Below, piece by piece: positions 7,819-17,428 of a DNA stretch of 64,000 nt. The position numbers were made by a program, and so were the translations under genes. Source of the stretch: an uncultured Persicobacter sp. (GTDB lineage Bacteria > Bacteroidota > Bacteroidia > Cytophagales > Cyclobacteriaceae); NCBI GenBank assembly GCA_947498325.1, contig CANMKE010000001.1, positions 372,001-436,000 on the forward strand, in the 5' to 3' direction. The first letter of the stretch is position 1; the number at the start of each line of letters is the position of its first letter. Below the pieces are notes generated by a model. That model searched no databases. It was given only the letters and a program-made list of their open reading frames with translations, and was not told where the DNA came from.

Positions 7819-8469
7819 ATGAGTACAATCGTATCCCCTTCCTTATTGGCTGCTGATTTCGCAAATTTGCAGCAAGACGTAGAGTTAGTTAATGAAAGTG
7901 CAGCCGAGTGGGTGCATATTGATATTATGGACGGCGTGTTCGTTCCCAATATTTCGTTTGGTATTCCAGTGTGTCATGCTATTAACAGGCATGCCAAGGT
8001 AATACAGGATGTTCACTTGATGATCGAAAATCCTGGCCGCTATGTGGAGGATTTCCGCAAAGCAGGTGCAGATTATATCACTGTGCATTATGAGGCGTGT
8101 CGCCATTTGCATCGGGATATTCAGTTAATTCACAGTACTGGAGCGAAAGCGGGTGTGGCCTTGAATCCACATACGCCAGTAGAGGTGCTCACAGAGGTGA
8201 TTGCTGATTTGGATCTTGTGTTGCTGATGTCCGTAAACCCAGGTTTTGGTGGGCAGAAGTTGATTCCTGGAATTTATGATAAAGTGAAACGGTTGAAAGC
8301 TTTGATTGAAAAATCGGGCAGTAAAGCTTTGATCGAGGTTGATGGCGGCGTGAATGCGGAGTCCGCTCCCAAGCTCGTTGAAGCAGGAGTTGATGCTTTG
8401 GTAGCAGGTAGCTACGTTTTTGGTTCTGATGATCCTAAAGAGACAATAGCATCATTGAGTCAACTTTAG
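7819..8469 (+). CDS. rpe: Ribulose-phosphate 3-epimerase
   Basis: Interconverts D-ribulose 5-phosphate and D-xylulose 5-phosphate in the pentose phosphate pathway. Full-length TIM barrel of 216 residues with the metal/catalytic segments in order: SPSLLAADF, HIDIMDG (His33, Asp35), VHLMIENP (His66), MSVNPGFGGQ and EVDGGV, and the phosphate-binding GSYVFG at the end. Monocistronic, followed by a strong terminator. Confidence 0.96.
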   Translation: MSTIVSPSLLAADFANLQQDVELVNESAAEWVHIDIMDGVFVPNISFGIPVCHAINRHAKVIQDVHLMIENPGRYVEDFRKAGADYITVHYEACRHLHRDIQLIHSTGAKAGVALNPHTPVEVLTEVIADLDLVLLMSVNPGFGGQKLIPGIYDKVKRLKALIEKSGSKALIEVDGGVNAESAPKLVEAGVDALVAGSYVFGSDDPKETIASLSQL

Positions 8470-8491
8470 TATTAAAATTAAAAATAAAGCG

Positions 8492-8526
8492 AAGGCGATT
8501 GTGGTGAATACAATCGCCTTTTCTAT
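8492..8526 (+). terminator. Terminator of rpe
   Basis: An 11-bp stem (8492-8502 with 8510-8520) with a 7-base loop runs into a T-rich tail. Confidence 0.8.
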
Positions 8527-8566
8527 TTTTACGGATTGATTTTTATTGATTATTTGAACGTCCTGT

Positions 8567-10975
8567 ATGTCATTGCCATTTTTTAAACGCCCGAATGGGC
8601 TTGTTTTTGTACTTACCTTCTTAATGATTTTATCTTTTCCATCACTGACTTTCGGTCAGGAGATGTTCAAAGGGAAAGTGATGGATCAGGAGGGGGGAGC
8701 CCTTCCCTGGGTGCAGATTAAAGCGATGAACTTTAAAGGCCTTGCGCAAACCGACTCCCTGGGCCGATTTTCAATTCAGGTGCCCGATGAATTGCCGGTG
8801 ATTAAACTTCAGTTTTATTATTTGAATGTGAAAGATGCCACATTCTCCATTGCGCGAGATGATTGGAGTAAAAACCAGATATTTACGCTTCAGCTTGAAA
8901 CCAAGCAGTTGGAGGATGTCCGGATCGATGCCCAAAAATGGGAAGAGGTGCGGCAGCAGGCAGGAGCAGTAACCATAGATGCACGGCAAACCGTGAATAT
9001 GCCTTCAGTCGGAGGGGAATTTAATCAGGTTATTGCGCTGTTGCCAGGTGTGTCGAGCAACTCTGAACTTTCATCTTCTTATTCTGTACGTGGAGGGAGT
9101 TTTGACGAAAACCTGGTTTATGTCAATAATATACCGATTTACCGTCCGATGTTGGCAAGCCAGGGGCAACAAGAGGGGCTGAGTTTTGTGAATGCGGATA
9201 TGGTTGGCGACCTGACCTTTTCCGCAGGGGGATGGCAATCGCGCTATGGCGACAAAATGGCCTCAGTTTTGGATATTTCCTATCGTCAGCCCAAAAGAAC
9301 GGGAGGAAGTGTTGAGCTGGGCTTGTTGGGAGGCAACGCTTTTTTTGAGCAGAAGATCAATGACCGTGGAGGCTGGATTGTCAGTGCTCGACATAAAAGA
9401 ACAGACTATTTGCTCGGTGGGCTCGATACCCAAGGAGAATACCGCCCGCGATTTACTGATGTGCAGGCTTTTGGGCATTATCGCCTTTCGGGGGATGCAC
9501 ATGCCACGGATCGATACACAGATTTAGAGGTGCTGATGGGCTATGCGAATAATCAGTACTCGGTAGCGCCCACCACAAAGCGGACTTCTTTCGGGACGCT
9601 GGACCAAATGTTTAACTTCCTGGTAGCATTTGATGGACGGGAGCAAATGACTTACAGTACTTTTCAGACGGGGCTTAGGTTAATCCGCCAATGGAACAGT
9701 AAATGGCGGTCAGAATTTATTGCCTCGGGCTTTTTGACCCGTGAACGGGAATATGTGAATTTGCAAAGTTATTACAGACTCTGTGATGTGGCTGGGGACA
9801 ATAGTATTAACGGTTGTGCGACGCAGGTTGGGGCGGGCTCGGATTTCAATTATGCCCGAAATGCCCTGGCTGGTGAGGTCGCCAATTTGCAGAGTCATCA
9901 CGCCGTGGAGCTGAACGATAAAAACAGTCTGGCTTTCGGCATGGAATGGAGCGGGCAAGCTTTTGACGATCGGGTGGATGAATATCAGATTACCCAGCAG
10001 GCCGACAGCCTTGCGATTAACGATAAAATTGATGAGCATCATGTCATTCATAAATTTACCTTATCGACTTACCTCCAGCACCGCTGGACGCCGACAGAAG
10101 GCCTGGTGCTGACCACTGGCCTGCGCTCGATTTATGTGCAACAAAGTGATGAATTACTGTGGAACCCGAGATTGCAGGCCTCTTATCAGCTGCCTGCTGC
10201 CCCAGAATGGGTATTGCGGTTTTCGACGGGGAAATATGATCAACCAGCATTTTACCGGGAAATGCGAAGACTCGACGGAAGCCTCAATAGAAATTTATTA
10301 TCACAAAAATCATGGCACACTTTAGCGGGCTTCGATCATGTTTTTGACATGTGGGATAGGCCTTTTAAATTGGTGTCTGAGGTGTGGTTTAAGTATATGA
10401 CTGACCTGGTGCCTTATGATATCGATAATGTACGACTAAGATATTGGGGAGAGAACCAATCGTGGGGATATGCCGCTGGCGCTGATGTGTTTTTGAGTGG
10501 TGAATTTATTCCTGGAACACAATCTTGGGTGAGTTTAGGCGTTTTGCAGACGGAAGAGAAAATTCCCGAAATAGGGTGGCAGGCGCGTCCTACTGACCAA
10601 AGATTTCGATTTGGCATGTTTTTTCAGGATCATCTACCGAACATTCCTACTGCTCGGGTTTTTGTAAGGTACTTCTATGGCAGCGGCTTACCGTTCAGTC
10701 CGCCAAACAATTTAGAAAATCGTAACTCTTTAGAAGGTAGGCCGTATAACCGAGTGGATTTAGGCTTCTATAAAGTGTTTCATTTGGGCAGCGAAAAAGC
10801 CGCAGAAAAAGATGATTCGAACACGATTTGGTTAGGCTTGGAGGTGCTCAATGCTTTTGGTATTGATAATGTGATTTCTTATAATTGGGTATCAACCAAT
10901 GATGGAACGCAATTTGCTGTGCCAAATACACTCACCACCAGATTCTGGAATATAAAGATTAAATATAATTTTTAA
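8567..10975 (+). CDS. TonB-dependent outer-membrane receptor
   Basis: An 802-residue outer-membrane transporter. A signal peptide ends near residue 30 (SLTFGQ). Residues about 33-115 form a carboxypeptidase-regulatory-like beta domain (GKVMDQEGGALPWVQIKA), followed by a TonB plug from about 135 (MPSVGGEFNQVIALLPGV, SYSVRGGSFDENLVYVNN) and a beta-barrel ending in a terminal aromatic residue (IKYNF). No SusD partner is adjacent, so a glycan-utilisation role is not indicated; the ligand is unknown. The two lipoprotein genes that follow on the same strand begin 18 bases after its stop and may be co-transcribed. Confidence 0.93.
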   Translation: MSLPFFKRPNGLVFVLTFLMILSFPSLTFGQEMFKGKVMDQEGGALPWVQIKAMNFKGLAQTDSLGRFSIQVPDELPVIKLQFYYLNVKDATFSIARDDWSKNQIFTLQLETKQLEDVRIDAQKWEEVRQQAGAVTIDARQTVNMPSVGGEFNQVIALLPGVSSNSELSSSYSVRGGSFDENLVYVNNIPIYRPMLASQGQQEGLSFVNADMVGDLTFSAGGWQSRYGDKMASVLDISYRQPKRTGGSVELGLLGGNAFFEQKINDRGGWIVSARHKRTDYLLGGLDTQGEYRPRFTDVQAFGHYRLSGDAHATDRYTDLEVLMGYANNQYSVAPTTKRTSFGTLDQMFNFLVAFDGREQMTYSTFQTGLRLIRQWNSKWRSEFIASGFLTREREYVNLQSYYRLCDVAGDNSINGCATQVGAGSDFNYARNALAGEVANLQSHHAVELNDKNSLAFGMEWSGQAFDDRVDEYQITQQADSLAINDKIDEHHVIHKFTLSTYLQHRWTPTEGLVLTTGLRSIYVQQSDELLWNPRLQASYQLPAAPEWVLRFSTGKYDQPAFYREMRRLDGSLNRNLLSQKSWHTLAGFDHVFDMWDRPFKLVSEVWFKYMTDLVPYDIDNVRLRYWGENQSWGYAAGADVFLSGEFIPGTQSWVSLGVLQTEEKIPEIGWQARPTDQRFRFGMFFQDHLPNIPTARVFVRYFYGSGLPFSPPNNLENRNSLEGRPYNRVDLGFYKVFHLGSEKAAEKDDSNTIWLGLEVLNAFGIDNVISYNWVSTNDGTQFAVPNTLTTRFWNIKIKYNF

Positions 10976-10993
10976 ATCAATAAACCTATTAAC

Positions 10994-11584
10994 ATGAAAT
11001 TAACCCTTCGTAATTTTCTGTTTGCTGCAATTGTAGCAACCCTGGCATGGGGATGCCAGCCACACACTGTTACGCGTGTTTCTCCTGATCAGCAGATTGA
11101 TTTGAGTGGCCGCTGGAATGATACCGATTCACGCATGGTGGCTCAGGAAATGATTTCAGATGTTATGACTCGTCCATGGGCGGAAGAGCACCTGAAAGCA
11201 ACCGGTAAAAAGCCTGTTGTGATTATCGGTGCTGTGAAAAATAAAACGGCAGAGCACATTGATCCTGAGGTATTCATTAAGGATATGGAGAAAGAGTTTA
11301 TCAACTCCGGACGTGTTCGTGTAGTGCAAGATGCTTCTTTCCGTGAGAAATTGCGTGAAGAACGTGCAGATCAGTCTGATTATGCATCCAAAGAGACCGC
11401 TAAAGGTTGGGGTAAAGAATTGGGTGCTGACTATATGATGTTCGGCGTAATGACTGCCGTAACGGATCAGTATGGAAAGAAAAAGTTGACCAACTACAAA
11501 GTGAATTTGGAATTGGTAAATCTTGAAACCAACGAAAAAGTTTGGTTGAACGATAAAGAGATTAAAAAGTATATCAATAACTAA
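10994..11584 (+). CDS. LpoB-like lipoprotein
   Basis: Lipoprotein of the LpoB/penicillin-binding-protein-activator family. The lipobox LAWGC puts the acylated cysteine at residue 21. The family pattern is a beta-rich domain with VVIIGAVKNKTAEHIDP, then DMEKEFINSGRVRVV and GADYMMFGVMTAVTD. E. coli LpoB activates PBP1b; members in Bacteroidota usually pair with a COG3014 gene, as here, and their partner is not established. It is separated from the COG3014 gene by a long perfect hairpin. Confidence 0.85.
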   Translation: MKLTLRNFLFAAIVATLAWGCQPHTVTRVSPDQQIDLSGRWNDTDSRMVAQEMISDVMTRPWAEEHLKATGKKPVVIIGAVKNKTAEHIDPEVFIKDMEKEFINSGRVRVVQDASFREKLREERADQSDYASKETAKGWGKELGADYMMFGVMTAVTDQYGKKKLTNYKVNLELVNLETNEKVWLNDKEIKKYINN

Positions 11585-11609
11585 TGATTCGTAGTCATTG
11601 ATAAATTTG

Positions 11610-11659
11610 AAAGGAAGGGAAAATGAAGTTTCATTTTTTCTTCCTTTTGTGCTTTTTTG
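11610..11659 (+). terminator. Long hairpin between the two lipoprotein genes
   Basis: An 18-bp stem (11610-11627 with 11630-11647, two G-T pairs) and a T-rich tail follow the LpoB-like gene by 26 bases. It may terminate or attenuate transcription, setting a lower level for the downstream COG3014 gene, or stabilise the upstream message. Confidence 0.6.
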
Positions 11660-11706
11660 GCTACCTTAATTGTGACTAAAATTATCAACACCCTTTATTT
11701 TTCTTA

Positions 11707-13122
11707 ATGATTCGCTCCAGTATTTTCGCACTCTTAATCCTTATCGGTTTATCCTCATGTGCTACTTATTATCAGACCAACCAGAAATTCAATTCTGAAT
11801 TCCAGCAAGGTAAATTAGAAGCCGCGGAGAAAACGCTTTCTTCTGACAAAAAAGGGGAGGAAGGCAGAAACCGTTTCTTGTACCTTGTCAATCAGGGAGT
11901 GGTGAACTCGATGATGGGCAATTATGAACTCAGTAATAATTATCTTGAGAAGGCCTATATTTTTGGGGAAGATCACCGTAAAAGTGTCGGCGAAGAAGCC
12001 CTGGCGATGGTTTCCAACCCTATGGTTACCACTTACCCAGGCGAAGACCACGAGCATTTGCTGATTCTTTATTATAAGGCATTGAATTATATGATGATGG
12101 GTAAAACAGAGCAGGCCTTGGTAGAGTGCCGCCGCCTGGATATCCGTCAGTATGCGCTTTCTGATAAATATAAATCGGAAAGAAAATACCGCAAAGACGC
12201 TTTCATTCATACCCTGATGGGCATTTGTTATGATGCTGATAAAGACTACAACAACGCCTTTATTGCCTACCGAAACGCTTATGAGATCTATAAGAATGAT
12301 TACAAGAAGCTTTTTAATATTGATGCGCCCTATCAGTTGAAAGAAGATCTGATTCGGACGGCGCTCCTGTCTGGTTTTCCCGATGAGGCCGATCAATACC
12401 GTAAAGCATTTAATATTGACTACAGATTGCCGAAAGATTACCGCAAGCAAGCAGGGGAGTTGGTGTTCTTCTGGAATAATGGACTTGGACCGGTAAAAGC
12501 GGAATGGAGCGTAAACTTCACCCTGGGATCGAACACTGGAATGGTGACCTTTGCCAATCAGGATTTGGGACTGAATTTTGCCTTTCCATATTCTCCTGGC
12601 GATAATAAGAACAACGATCTGACAGATCTGAATTTCATTCGCGTGGCATTCCCGAAATATGTAGAACGCCCAACGGTTTTCAGTGGAGGTACACTGACTG
12701 GGGAAGGCTTGAATCTGAAAATGAATGAAGTGGAAGATGTTAACGCCATTGCTTTTAAAACCTTGCAGGAACGGATGTTATTGGAGTTCAGTAAAAGTTT
12801 GATGCGTGTTGCCCTTAAGAAAGCTGCCGAATATGGCATGCGCGAGCAAAATCAAAACGCAGGACTTGCGCTCGGAATTTTGAATGCCCTTACCGAGAAA
12901 GCGGATACCCGAAATTGGCAAACCCTGCCACACACGATTTATTATACGCGTGCTCCTTTAAAATCAGGAGAAAATAATTTTGACCTTCAGTTAAAGTCGA
13001 AACTTGGAGCGCAGTATAACCAGACACACCACTTTAAATTTACAGGTAACCCTGGTAAAACAATTTTTCAGTCTTTTTCTTCTCTGGAGATTGATCCCCG
13101 CTGGAGGCAGCCTGGATATTAA
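11707..13122 (+). CDS. COG3014 family lipoprotein with TPR-like repeats
   Basis: A 471-residue lipoprotein: lipobox GLSSC gives a lipidated Cys18. The N-terminal half resembles tetratricopeptide helices (KLEAAEKTL; NQGVVNSMMGNYELSNNYLEKA; YYKALNYMMMGKTEQALVECRRLD; MGICYDADKDYNNAFIAYRNAYEIY), so it probably binds a partner. The C-terminal half is beta-rich and unassigned. COG3014 proteins commonly neighbour LpoB-like lipoproteins, which suggests they act together at the outer membrane or in the periplasm. Confidence 0.8.
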   Translation: MIRSSIFALLILIGLSSCATYYQTNQKFNSEFQQGKLEAAEKTLSSDKKGEEGRNRFLYLVNQGVVNSMMGNYELSNNYLEKAYIFGEDHRKSVGEEALAMVSNPMVTTYPGEDHEHLLILYYKALNYMMMGKTEQALVECRRLDIRQYALSDKYKSERKYRKDAFIHTLMGICYDADKDYNNAFIAYRNAYEIYKNDYKKLFNIDAPYQLKEDLIRTALLSGFPDEADQYRKAFNIDYRLPKDYRKQAGELVFFWNNGLGPVKAEWSVNFTLGSNTGMVTFANQDLGLNFAFPYSPGDNKNNDLTDLNFIRVAFPKYVERPTVFSGGTLTGEGLNLKMNEVEDVNAIAFKTLQERMLLEFSKSLMRVALKKAAEYGMREQNQNAGLALGILNALTEKADTRNWQTLPHTIYYTRAPLKSGENNFDLQLKSKLGAQYNQTHHFKFTGNPGKTIFQSFSSLEIDPRWRQPGY

Positions 13123-13278
13123 TCGGTCTTGATGTTGAATTTAGCCTATTTTGTATTAATTTTATCACAATAATAAAATGGGCTTTGTCACTGAAATGCT
13201 TGTAAATTGAATGATTATCGCATGGGCTAATGCTGAATTTTTTTTCGAAATTTGTGGTAATTATTAACTTGATCTTTT

Positions 13279-14079
13279 ATGGCTTCTAAAACAGTTTGGG
13301 TAATTGGTGCTTCCTCGGGTATCGGGCAGGCACTCACACATCAGTTTCTGGGTAATGAGGACCGCCTCATAGTTTCTTCTCACGATGAAAGAAAGCTGAA
13401 TTCCGCTGTAAAGGAAGTCGTGTACGTCGAGAAAGATTTGTTGGTCAAACCCTTGGATCTTGAACAGCCCGACGCATTTCCTGATATTGTAGAAGAGGTT
13501 TTTGAATGGGCAAATGGGAAAATAGATGTCGTCGTTTTTTCTTCGGGCCTGGGGCAACGAGCCTCTTTTGAAGAGTTGGAATATTGGGTGTTTGAGAAAA
13601 TTATGCAGGTGAATTTCATGAGCTATTCATATTTGACCAAACTGATTGTGCCTCGGTTTATGGCCAGTAAAGGCGGGAAATTTGTGGTGATCAGTAGTGT
13701 GCAAGGAAAGTTTGGTATTCCCAACCGCACCGCTTATGCGGCAAGCAAACATGCCCTCCATGGCTTTTTCGACAGCTTGCGTGCAGAATGTTACCCATTG
13801 ATCAAAGTGTTGCTGGTTTGCCCAGCTTACGTTCGCACCCGATTTTCGATCAACGCTGTGAAAGGTGATGGTACTGAAAATCGGAAAATGGATAAAGGCC
13901 AAAAATTGGGAATGGCCCCTGAGGATTGTGCACAGGCCATTATTAAAGCCATAGAAAAAGATAAACAGGAGATTGTTTTAGGACGGTCCAAAGAAAAACT
14001 CGGCGTTTGGATTAAGCGCTTTTTTCCGTCCCTTTTGGAACGGATGGTTAGGAGTAGTAAGTTTGTGAAGAATAAATAA
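13279..14079 (+). CDS. Short-chain dehydrogenase/reductase
   Basis: Classical SDR of 266 residues. The cofactor motif GASSGIG is at residues 10-16, the catalytic serine lies in VVISSVQGKFG and the YxxxK pair in YAASKHALHGF. The residues after the second strand (SSHDERKL) resemble NADP-preferring members. A positively charged C-terminal tail (IKRFFPSLLERMVRSSKF) looks able to touch the membrane, as in many DltE/YqjQ-like reductases. Substrate unknown. Monocistronic, with a terminator just after the stop. Confidence 0.88.
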   Translation: MASKTVWVIGASSGIGQALTHQFLGNEDRLIVSSHDERKLNSAVKEVVYVEKDLLVKPLDLEQPDAFPDIVEEVFEWANGKIDVVVFSSGLGQRASFEELEYWVFEKIMQVNFMSYSYLTKLIVPRFMASKGGKFVVISSVQGKFGIPNRTAYAASKHALHGFFDSLRAECYPLIKVLLVCPAYVRTRFSINAVKGDGTENRKMDKGQKLGMAPEDCAQAIIKAIEKDKQEIVLGRSKEKLGVWIKRFFPSLLERMVRSSKFVKNK

Positions 14080-14110
14080 ACAAAGCCGCCCATTAAGGCG
14101 GCTTTGTTGT
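14079..14110 (+). terminator. Terminator of the SDR gene
   Basis: A 12-bp perfect stem (14079-14090 with 14097-14108) with a 6-base loop. The minus-strand oxidase gene ends 48 bases further on and could use it in reverse. Confidence 0.8.
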
Positions 14111-14157
14111 TAATATAAACTTGAGTGCAGTATTTGTCAGTCAGGTAAAAGAAGGGC

Positions 14158-15369
14158 TTAAAGCGCTTTTGCCTTCAGTTTGTTCAGTGCTTTATTGGCA
14201 ATGGTCTCACCAATTGCCAAAGAGGCCGTAGCGGCAGGTGATGGGGCGTTACAAACGTTCACCACGCGGTCTGTTTCAAAAATCTGGAAATCATCGACAA
14301 GGCTACCGTCTTTGTTGCAGGCCTGTGCTCGGATGCCCGCGCCACCAACGACTAAATCATCCTGCTTTACGGCAGGCAATAGTGCTTGAAGAGCAGTTGT
14401 GAAGGCGGATTTAGAGAAGGAACGATACATTTCTCCCATACCCATTTTCCAGAATTTTGAAGCAACCTTCCGAAACCCTTTGAAAGATAGGATTTCAAGT
14501 AGTTCGCCCATATTGATCTGGTGCTTTTTGTAGCTTTCACGGCCGAAGGCTAAAACTGCATTGGGCCCCGCCTCTACACCACCTCGGATCATGCGTGTAA
14601 AGTGCACTCCCAAAAATGGAAAGTTAGGGTCAGGGACAGGGTAGATCAGGTTTTTGACCAATGCTGATTTCTCTTCGCTGAGTTTGTAATACTCACCACG
14701 GAAAGGAATGATTTTCAGGTCTACCTCTGGTTGCGTCATTCGTGCGATTTTATCTGAATACAATCCCGCGCAGTTTACAAATAGCTTGGAGCGGTATTCG
14801 TGTTTATCGGATTTGATAATGCACTGGCCATTGTGCTCCTTGACATCAACAACTTTCTCGTTCAAATGGATCAAACCGCCTTTTTCCGTGATCACATCCG
14901 CATACTTCAGGCACACCTCTTTATAGTCGATAATGCCCGTTTGCGGCACAAAGATACCCGCCACGCCATTAACGTTCGGTTCGTATTCTTTGAGCTCGTC
15001 AGCAGAGAGGATTTTCATCCCCTCCAGGCCATTTTGCAACCCTCTTTCATAAAGATTATGCATCAACGGAACCTGATTCTCCTCCGTAGCCACCACAATT
15101 TTTCCGCAAAGCTCATAGTCGATCTGTTGCGCATCGCAAAAGGCCAGGAGTTGGTCGTAACCTTTTCTGCAATTGATCGCCTTCAGGCTACCAGGTTTGT
15201 AATATAAGCCAGAGTGAATTACCCCGGAATTATTACCTGTTTGGTGTGCGGCAAGCTGGCTTTCTTTTTCCAGAATAAGCAGCTTGGTCGTCGGTTCGGC
15301 TTCCAGGATTTTTAAGGCTGTGGCCAGGCCAACAATGCCGCCGCCCACAATAATAATGTCAAATTCCAT
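14158..15369 (-). CDS. lhgO: L-2-hydroxyglutarate oxidase
   Basis: FAD enzyme of the DAO family that oxidises L-2-hydroxyglutarate to 2-oxoglutarate, feeding electrons to quinone. The dinucleotide fold is at the N-terminus (DIIIVGGGIVGLATALKIL), followed by HQTGNNSGVIHSGLYY, the family signature, and a C-terminal GGAGIRAQACNKDGSLVDDF. I start at the ATG at 15369 (403 residues, the usual length) rather than at 15477, because the extra 36 residues are unrelated to the family. The divergent upstream region carries the second copy of a 15-bp palindrome. Confidence 0.92.
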   Translation of the reverse strand: MEFDIIIVGGGIVGLATALKILEAEPTTKLLILEKESQLAAHQTGNNSGVIHSGLYYKPGSLKAINCRKGYDQLLAFCDAQQIDYELCGKIVVATEENQVPLMHNLYERGLQNGLEGMKILSADELKEYEPNVNGVAGIFVPQTGIIDYKEVCLKYADVITEKGGLIHLNEKVVDVKEHNGQCIIKSDKHEYRSKLFVNCAGLYSDKIARMTQPEVDLKIIPFRGEYYKLSEEKSALVKNLIYPVPDPNFPFLGVHFTRMIRGGVEAGPNAVLAFGRESYKKHQINMGELLEILSFKGFRKVASKFWKMGMGEMYRSFSKSAFTTALQALLPAVKQDDLVVGGAGIRAQACNKDGSLVDDFQIFETDRVVNVCNAPSPAATASLAIGETIANKALNKLKAKAL

Positions 15370-15539
15370 AATGATGCTAAAGATATTGATTGCAAAATCA
15401 GCTCGAAAGTTACATGAATATCTTGACCTTTTGTAAGTAAAAACTTGCTTTTTTTTAAGCTCAATAGCGATAATCATATCTTATCGATCGTGAAAGCATT
15501 TTTGCTGATTTTGCTCCTGTTCAAATTTTGGAATACTGA

Positions 15540-15554
15540 TTCCCATTATGGGAA
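15540..15554. promoter_or_regulatory. Second copy of palindrome TTCCCA-N3-TGGGAA
   Basis: Perfect inverted repeat identical in its arms to the one at 7284-7298. It lies in the 248-base divergent region between lhgO and the NtrC-type regulator gene, 64 bases before that ATG. Confidence 0.4.
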
Positions 15555-15617
15555 ATATATGATGAAATCAGCAAACAATTTTCTTTAGGTTTCGGTAATA
15601 ATACAAACCTTGTAACT

Positions 15618-16985
15618 ATGCCCGACAATCAACAAGCGACGATATTTATTGTGGAGGACGATCTGTCTTATTCCGTTTTTTTAAGTCATATTTTGTCATT
15701 GAACCCCGATTATGAGCTCAAAATTTTTCATACTGGGACAGAACTTATCAATCACCTGAATGAGAAGCCCGACCTGATTACCCTCGATTACTCATTGCCA
15801 GACATGGACGGTGAGCATATTTTGAATACCATTAAATCTCAGTTACCTGATGTCCCTGTAATTATTATCAGTGGGCAGGAAGATGTAAAAACGGCGGTGT
15901 CGCTCCTCAGAAAAGGAGCCTACGACTACCTGCCGAAAGATGGGGAAACCAAAGATCGGCTGTGGCATGTGGTGCGGCATGCACTTGACGGCGCTTCCTT
16001 AAAAGCGGAGGTGGAGAATCTGCGTCGGGAGGTGGCCAATAAATATGAATTTGAGCGCACCATTATTGGTAATTCGCCCGCCATTCATAAGCTTTTCAAG
16101 CTGCTGGAAAAGGCCGTAAAAACCAATATCACGGTTTCGATAACAGGCGAGACGGGGACAGGTAAAGAGTTGGTCGCCAAAGCGATACATTTTAATTCCA
16201 ATCGTCGGTCTAAACCTTTCGTGCCAGTAAATATTGCGGCCATTCCTAAAGAACTGATTGAAAGTGAGCTTTTTGGCCATGAAAAGGGCGCATTTACGGG
16301 GGCCTTTAATAAGCGGATTGGTAAATTTGAAGAAGCCCACGGGGGCTCTATTTTTCTGGATGAAATCGGGGAAATGGATTTGAATTTGCAGGCGAAGCTG
16401 TTGCGGGTGATTCAGGAGCGGGAGGTGGTGAAGATCGGGGGGAATTTGGTACAGAAAATTGAGGTGCGCATTATTGTGGCCACTCACCGAAATTTGGCGC
16501 AAATGGTTAAAGATGGCGAGTTTCGGGAAGATCTGTATTATCGTTTGCTGGGTTTGCCGGTCATGTTACCGCCTTTGCGGGATCGCGATAATGATGTCCT
16601 GATGATTGCTAAACACTTCCTGGATCATTTCGTTCATGAAAATCAAATGGACCCGATGTTTTTGTCTGAACAGGCGAAATCCAAACTCCTTCAGTACCGT
16701 TTTCCTGGGAATGTCAGGGAATTGAAGTCGGTGATTGAACTTGCCGCAGTTTTGGCGGCGGGCTCCGAAATTACCGCTGAGGAAATACGTTTTAATAGTG
16801 TGCTCAGGGATGATAATCTGATTGCTGAAGAGATGACACTCAAAGATTATACCTTCAAGATTATTACGCACTTTTTAGAGAAATATGATCATAATGTGAT
16901 GCTTGTCGCCGAGAAGCTTGACATTGGAAAATCAACTATATATAGATATATTAAAGAAATGGAAATCGTGAATTCCAATCAATAA
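15618..16985 (+). CDS. NtrC-family sigma-54-dependent response regulator
   Basis: Three-domain activator of 455 residues. Receiver: acidic pocket Glu13/Asp14, phospho-acceptor Asp57 ([13 protein letters not shown]) and a Lys in YLPKDGE. Central AAA+ domain: Walker A GETGTGKE, the sigma-54 contact loop GAFTGA, Walker [11 protein letters not shown]-terminal Fis-type helix-turn-helix ([21 protein letters not shown]). It should activate sigma-54 promoters when phosphorylated. The next gene encodes an HPt protein, its likely phosphodonor; no histidine kinase is adjacent. Targets are not visible; I saw no clear GG/GC -24/-12 site nearby. Confidence 0.93.
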   Translation: MPDNQQATIFIVEDDLSYSVFLSHILSLNPDYELKIFHTGTELINHLNEKPDLITLDYSLPDMDGEHILNTIKSQLPDVPVIIISGQEDVKTAVSLLRKGAYDYLPKDGETKDRLWHVVRHALDGASLKAEVENLRREVANKYEFERTIIGNSPAIHKLFKLLEKAVKTNITVSITGETGTGKELVAKAIHFNSNRRSKPFVPVNIAAIPKELIESELFGHEKGAFTGAFNKRIGKFEEAHGGSIFLDEIGEMDLNLQAKLLRVIQEREVVKIGGNLVQKIEVRIIVATHRNLAQMVKDGEFREDLYYRLLGLPVMLPPLRDRDNDVLMIAKHFLDHFVHENQMDPMFLSEQAKSKLLQYRFPGNVRELKSVIELAAVLAAGSEITAEEIRFNSVLRDDNLIAEEMTLKDYTFKIITHFLEKYDHNVMLVAEKLDIGKSTIYRYIKEMEIVNSNQ

Positions 16986-17010
16986 CCGACTAAACCTAAC
17001 AACAAAAGCC

Positions 17011-17364
17011 ATGAGTACAATGATTGACTTAACCTACTTGAAATCAATCTGTGATGGAGACACGGATTTCATGAACGATATGATTGAAACCTTTTTACAG
17101 GGAACCCCTGACATGATTAAGCAAATGAAAGAAGCTTGTCAGTCGCAAGACTGGGCGCGCCTGGGTGCTTTGGCCCACAAAGTGAAACCCTCGATCTCCT
17201 TTATGGGGATCAGCAGTCTTGAAGCCTTGATTCTTGAAATTGAACATTCTGGCAAAGATGCCAAGAACCTGGACAAGATGGCGGGGATGGTAGAGGAGTT
17301 TGAGCAGGGCTGTGAGGCCGCTTATGTAGAGCTGAGAGAGGTGATGGAAACGAATAACGCTTGA
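17011..17364 (+). CDS. Histidine phosphotransfer (HPt) domain protein
   Basis: A 117-residue single-domain HPt protein, predicted to shuttle phosphate between a hybrid kinase and a receiver. The phospho-accepting residue is His56 in LAHKVKPSISFMG. The gene begins 25 bases after the NtrC-type regulator and is closed by a terminator, so the two form one unit. The cognate hybrid kinase must lie elsewhere. Confidence 0.88.
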   Translation: MSTMIDLTYLKSICDGDTDFMNDMIETFLQGTPDMIKQMKEACQSQDWARLGALAHKVKPSISFMGISSLEALILEIEHSGKDAKNLDKMAGMVEEFEQGCEAAYVELREVMETNNA

Positions 17365-17380
17365 TTACCATATTAAACAC

Positions 17381-17408
17381 AAAAAAAGGGTCGTAAGACC
17401 CTTTTTTT
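17381..17408. terminator. Bidirectional terminator after the HPt gene
   Basis: A 12-bp perfect stem (17381-17392 with 17397-17408) with a GTAA tetraloop and A- and T-runs at its ends. It also serves the convergent cyclophilin gene. Confidence 0.85.
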
Positions 17409-17428
17409 ATGCATTGTGCTTTCGGAGA

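Noticed and set aside
11815-12450. A 211-codon open frame on the minus strand
   Set aside because: Shadow of the COG3014 gene; its Ile/Val-rich sequence reflects the complementary codons of the TPR region.
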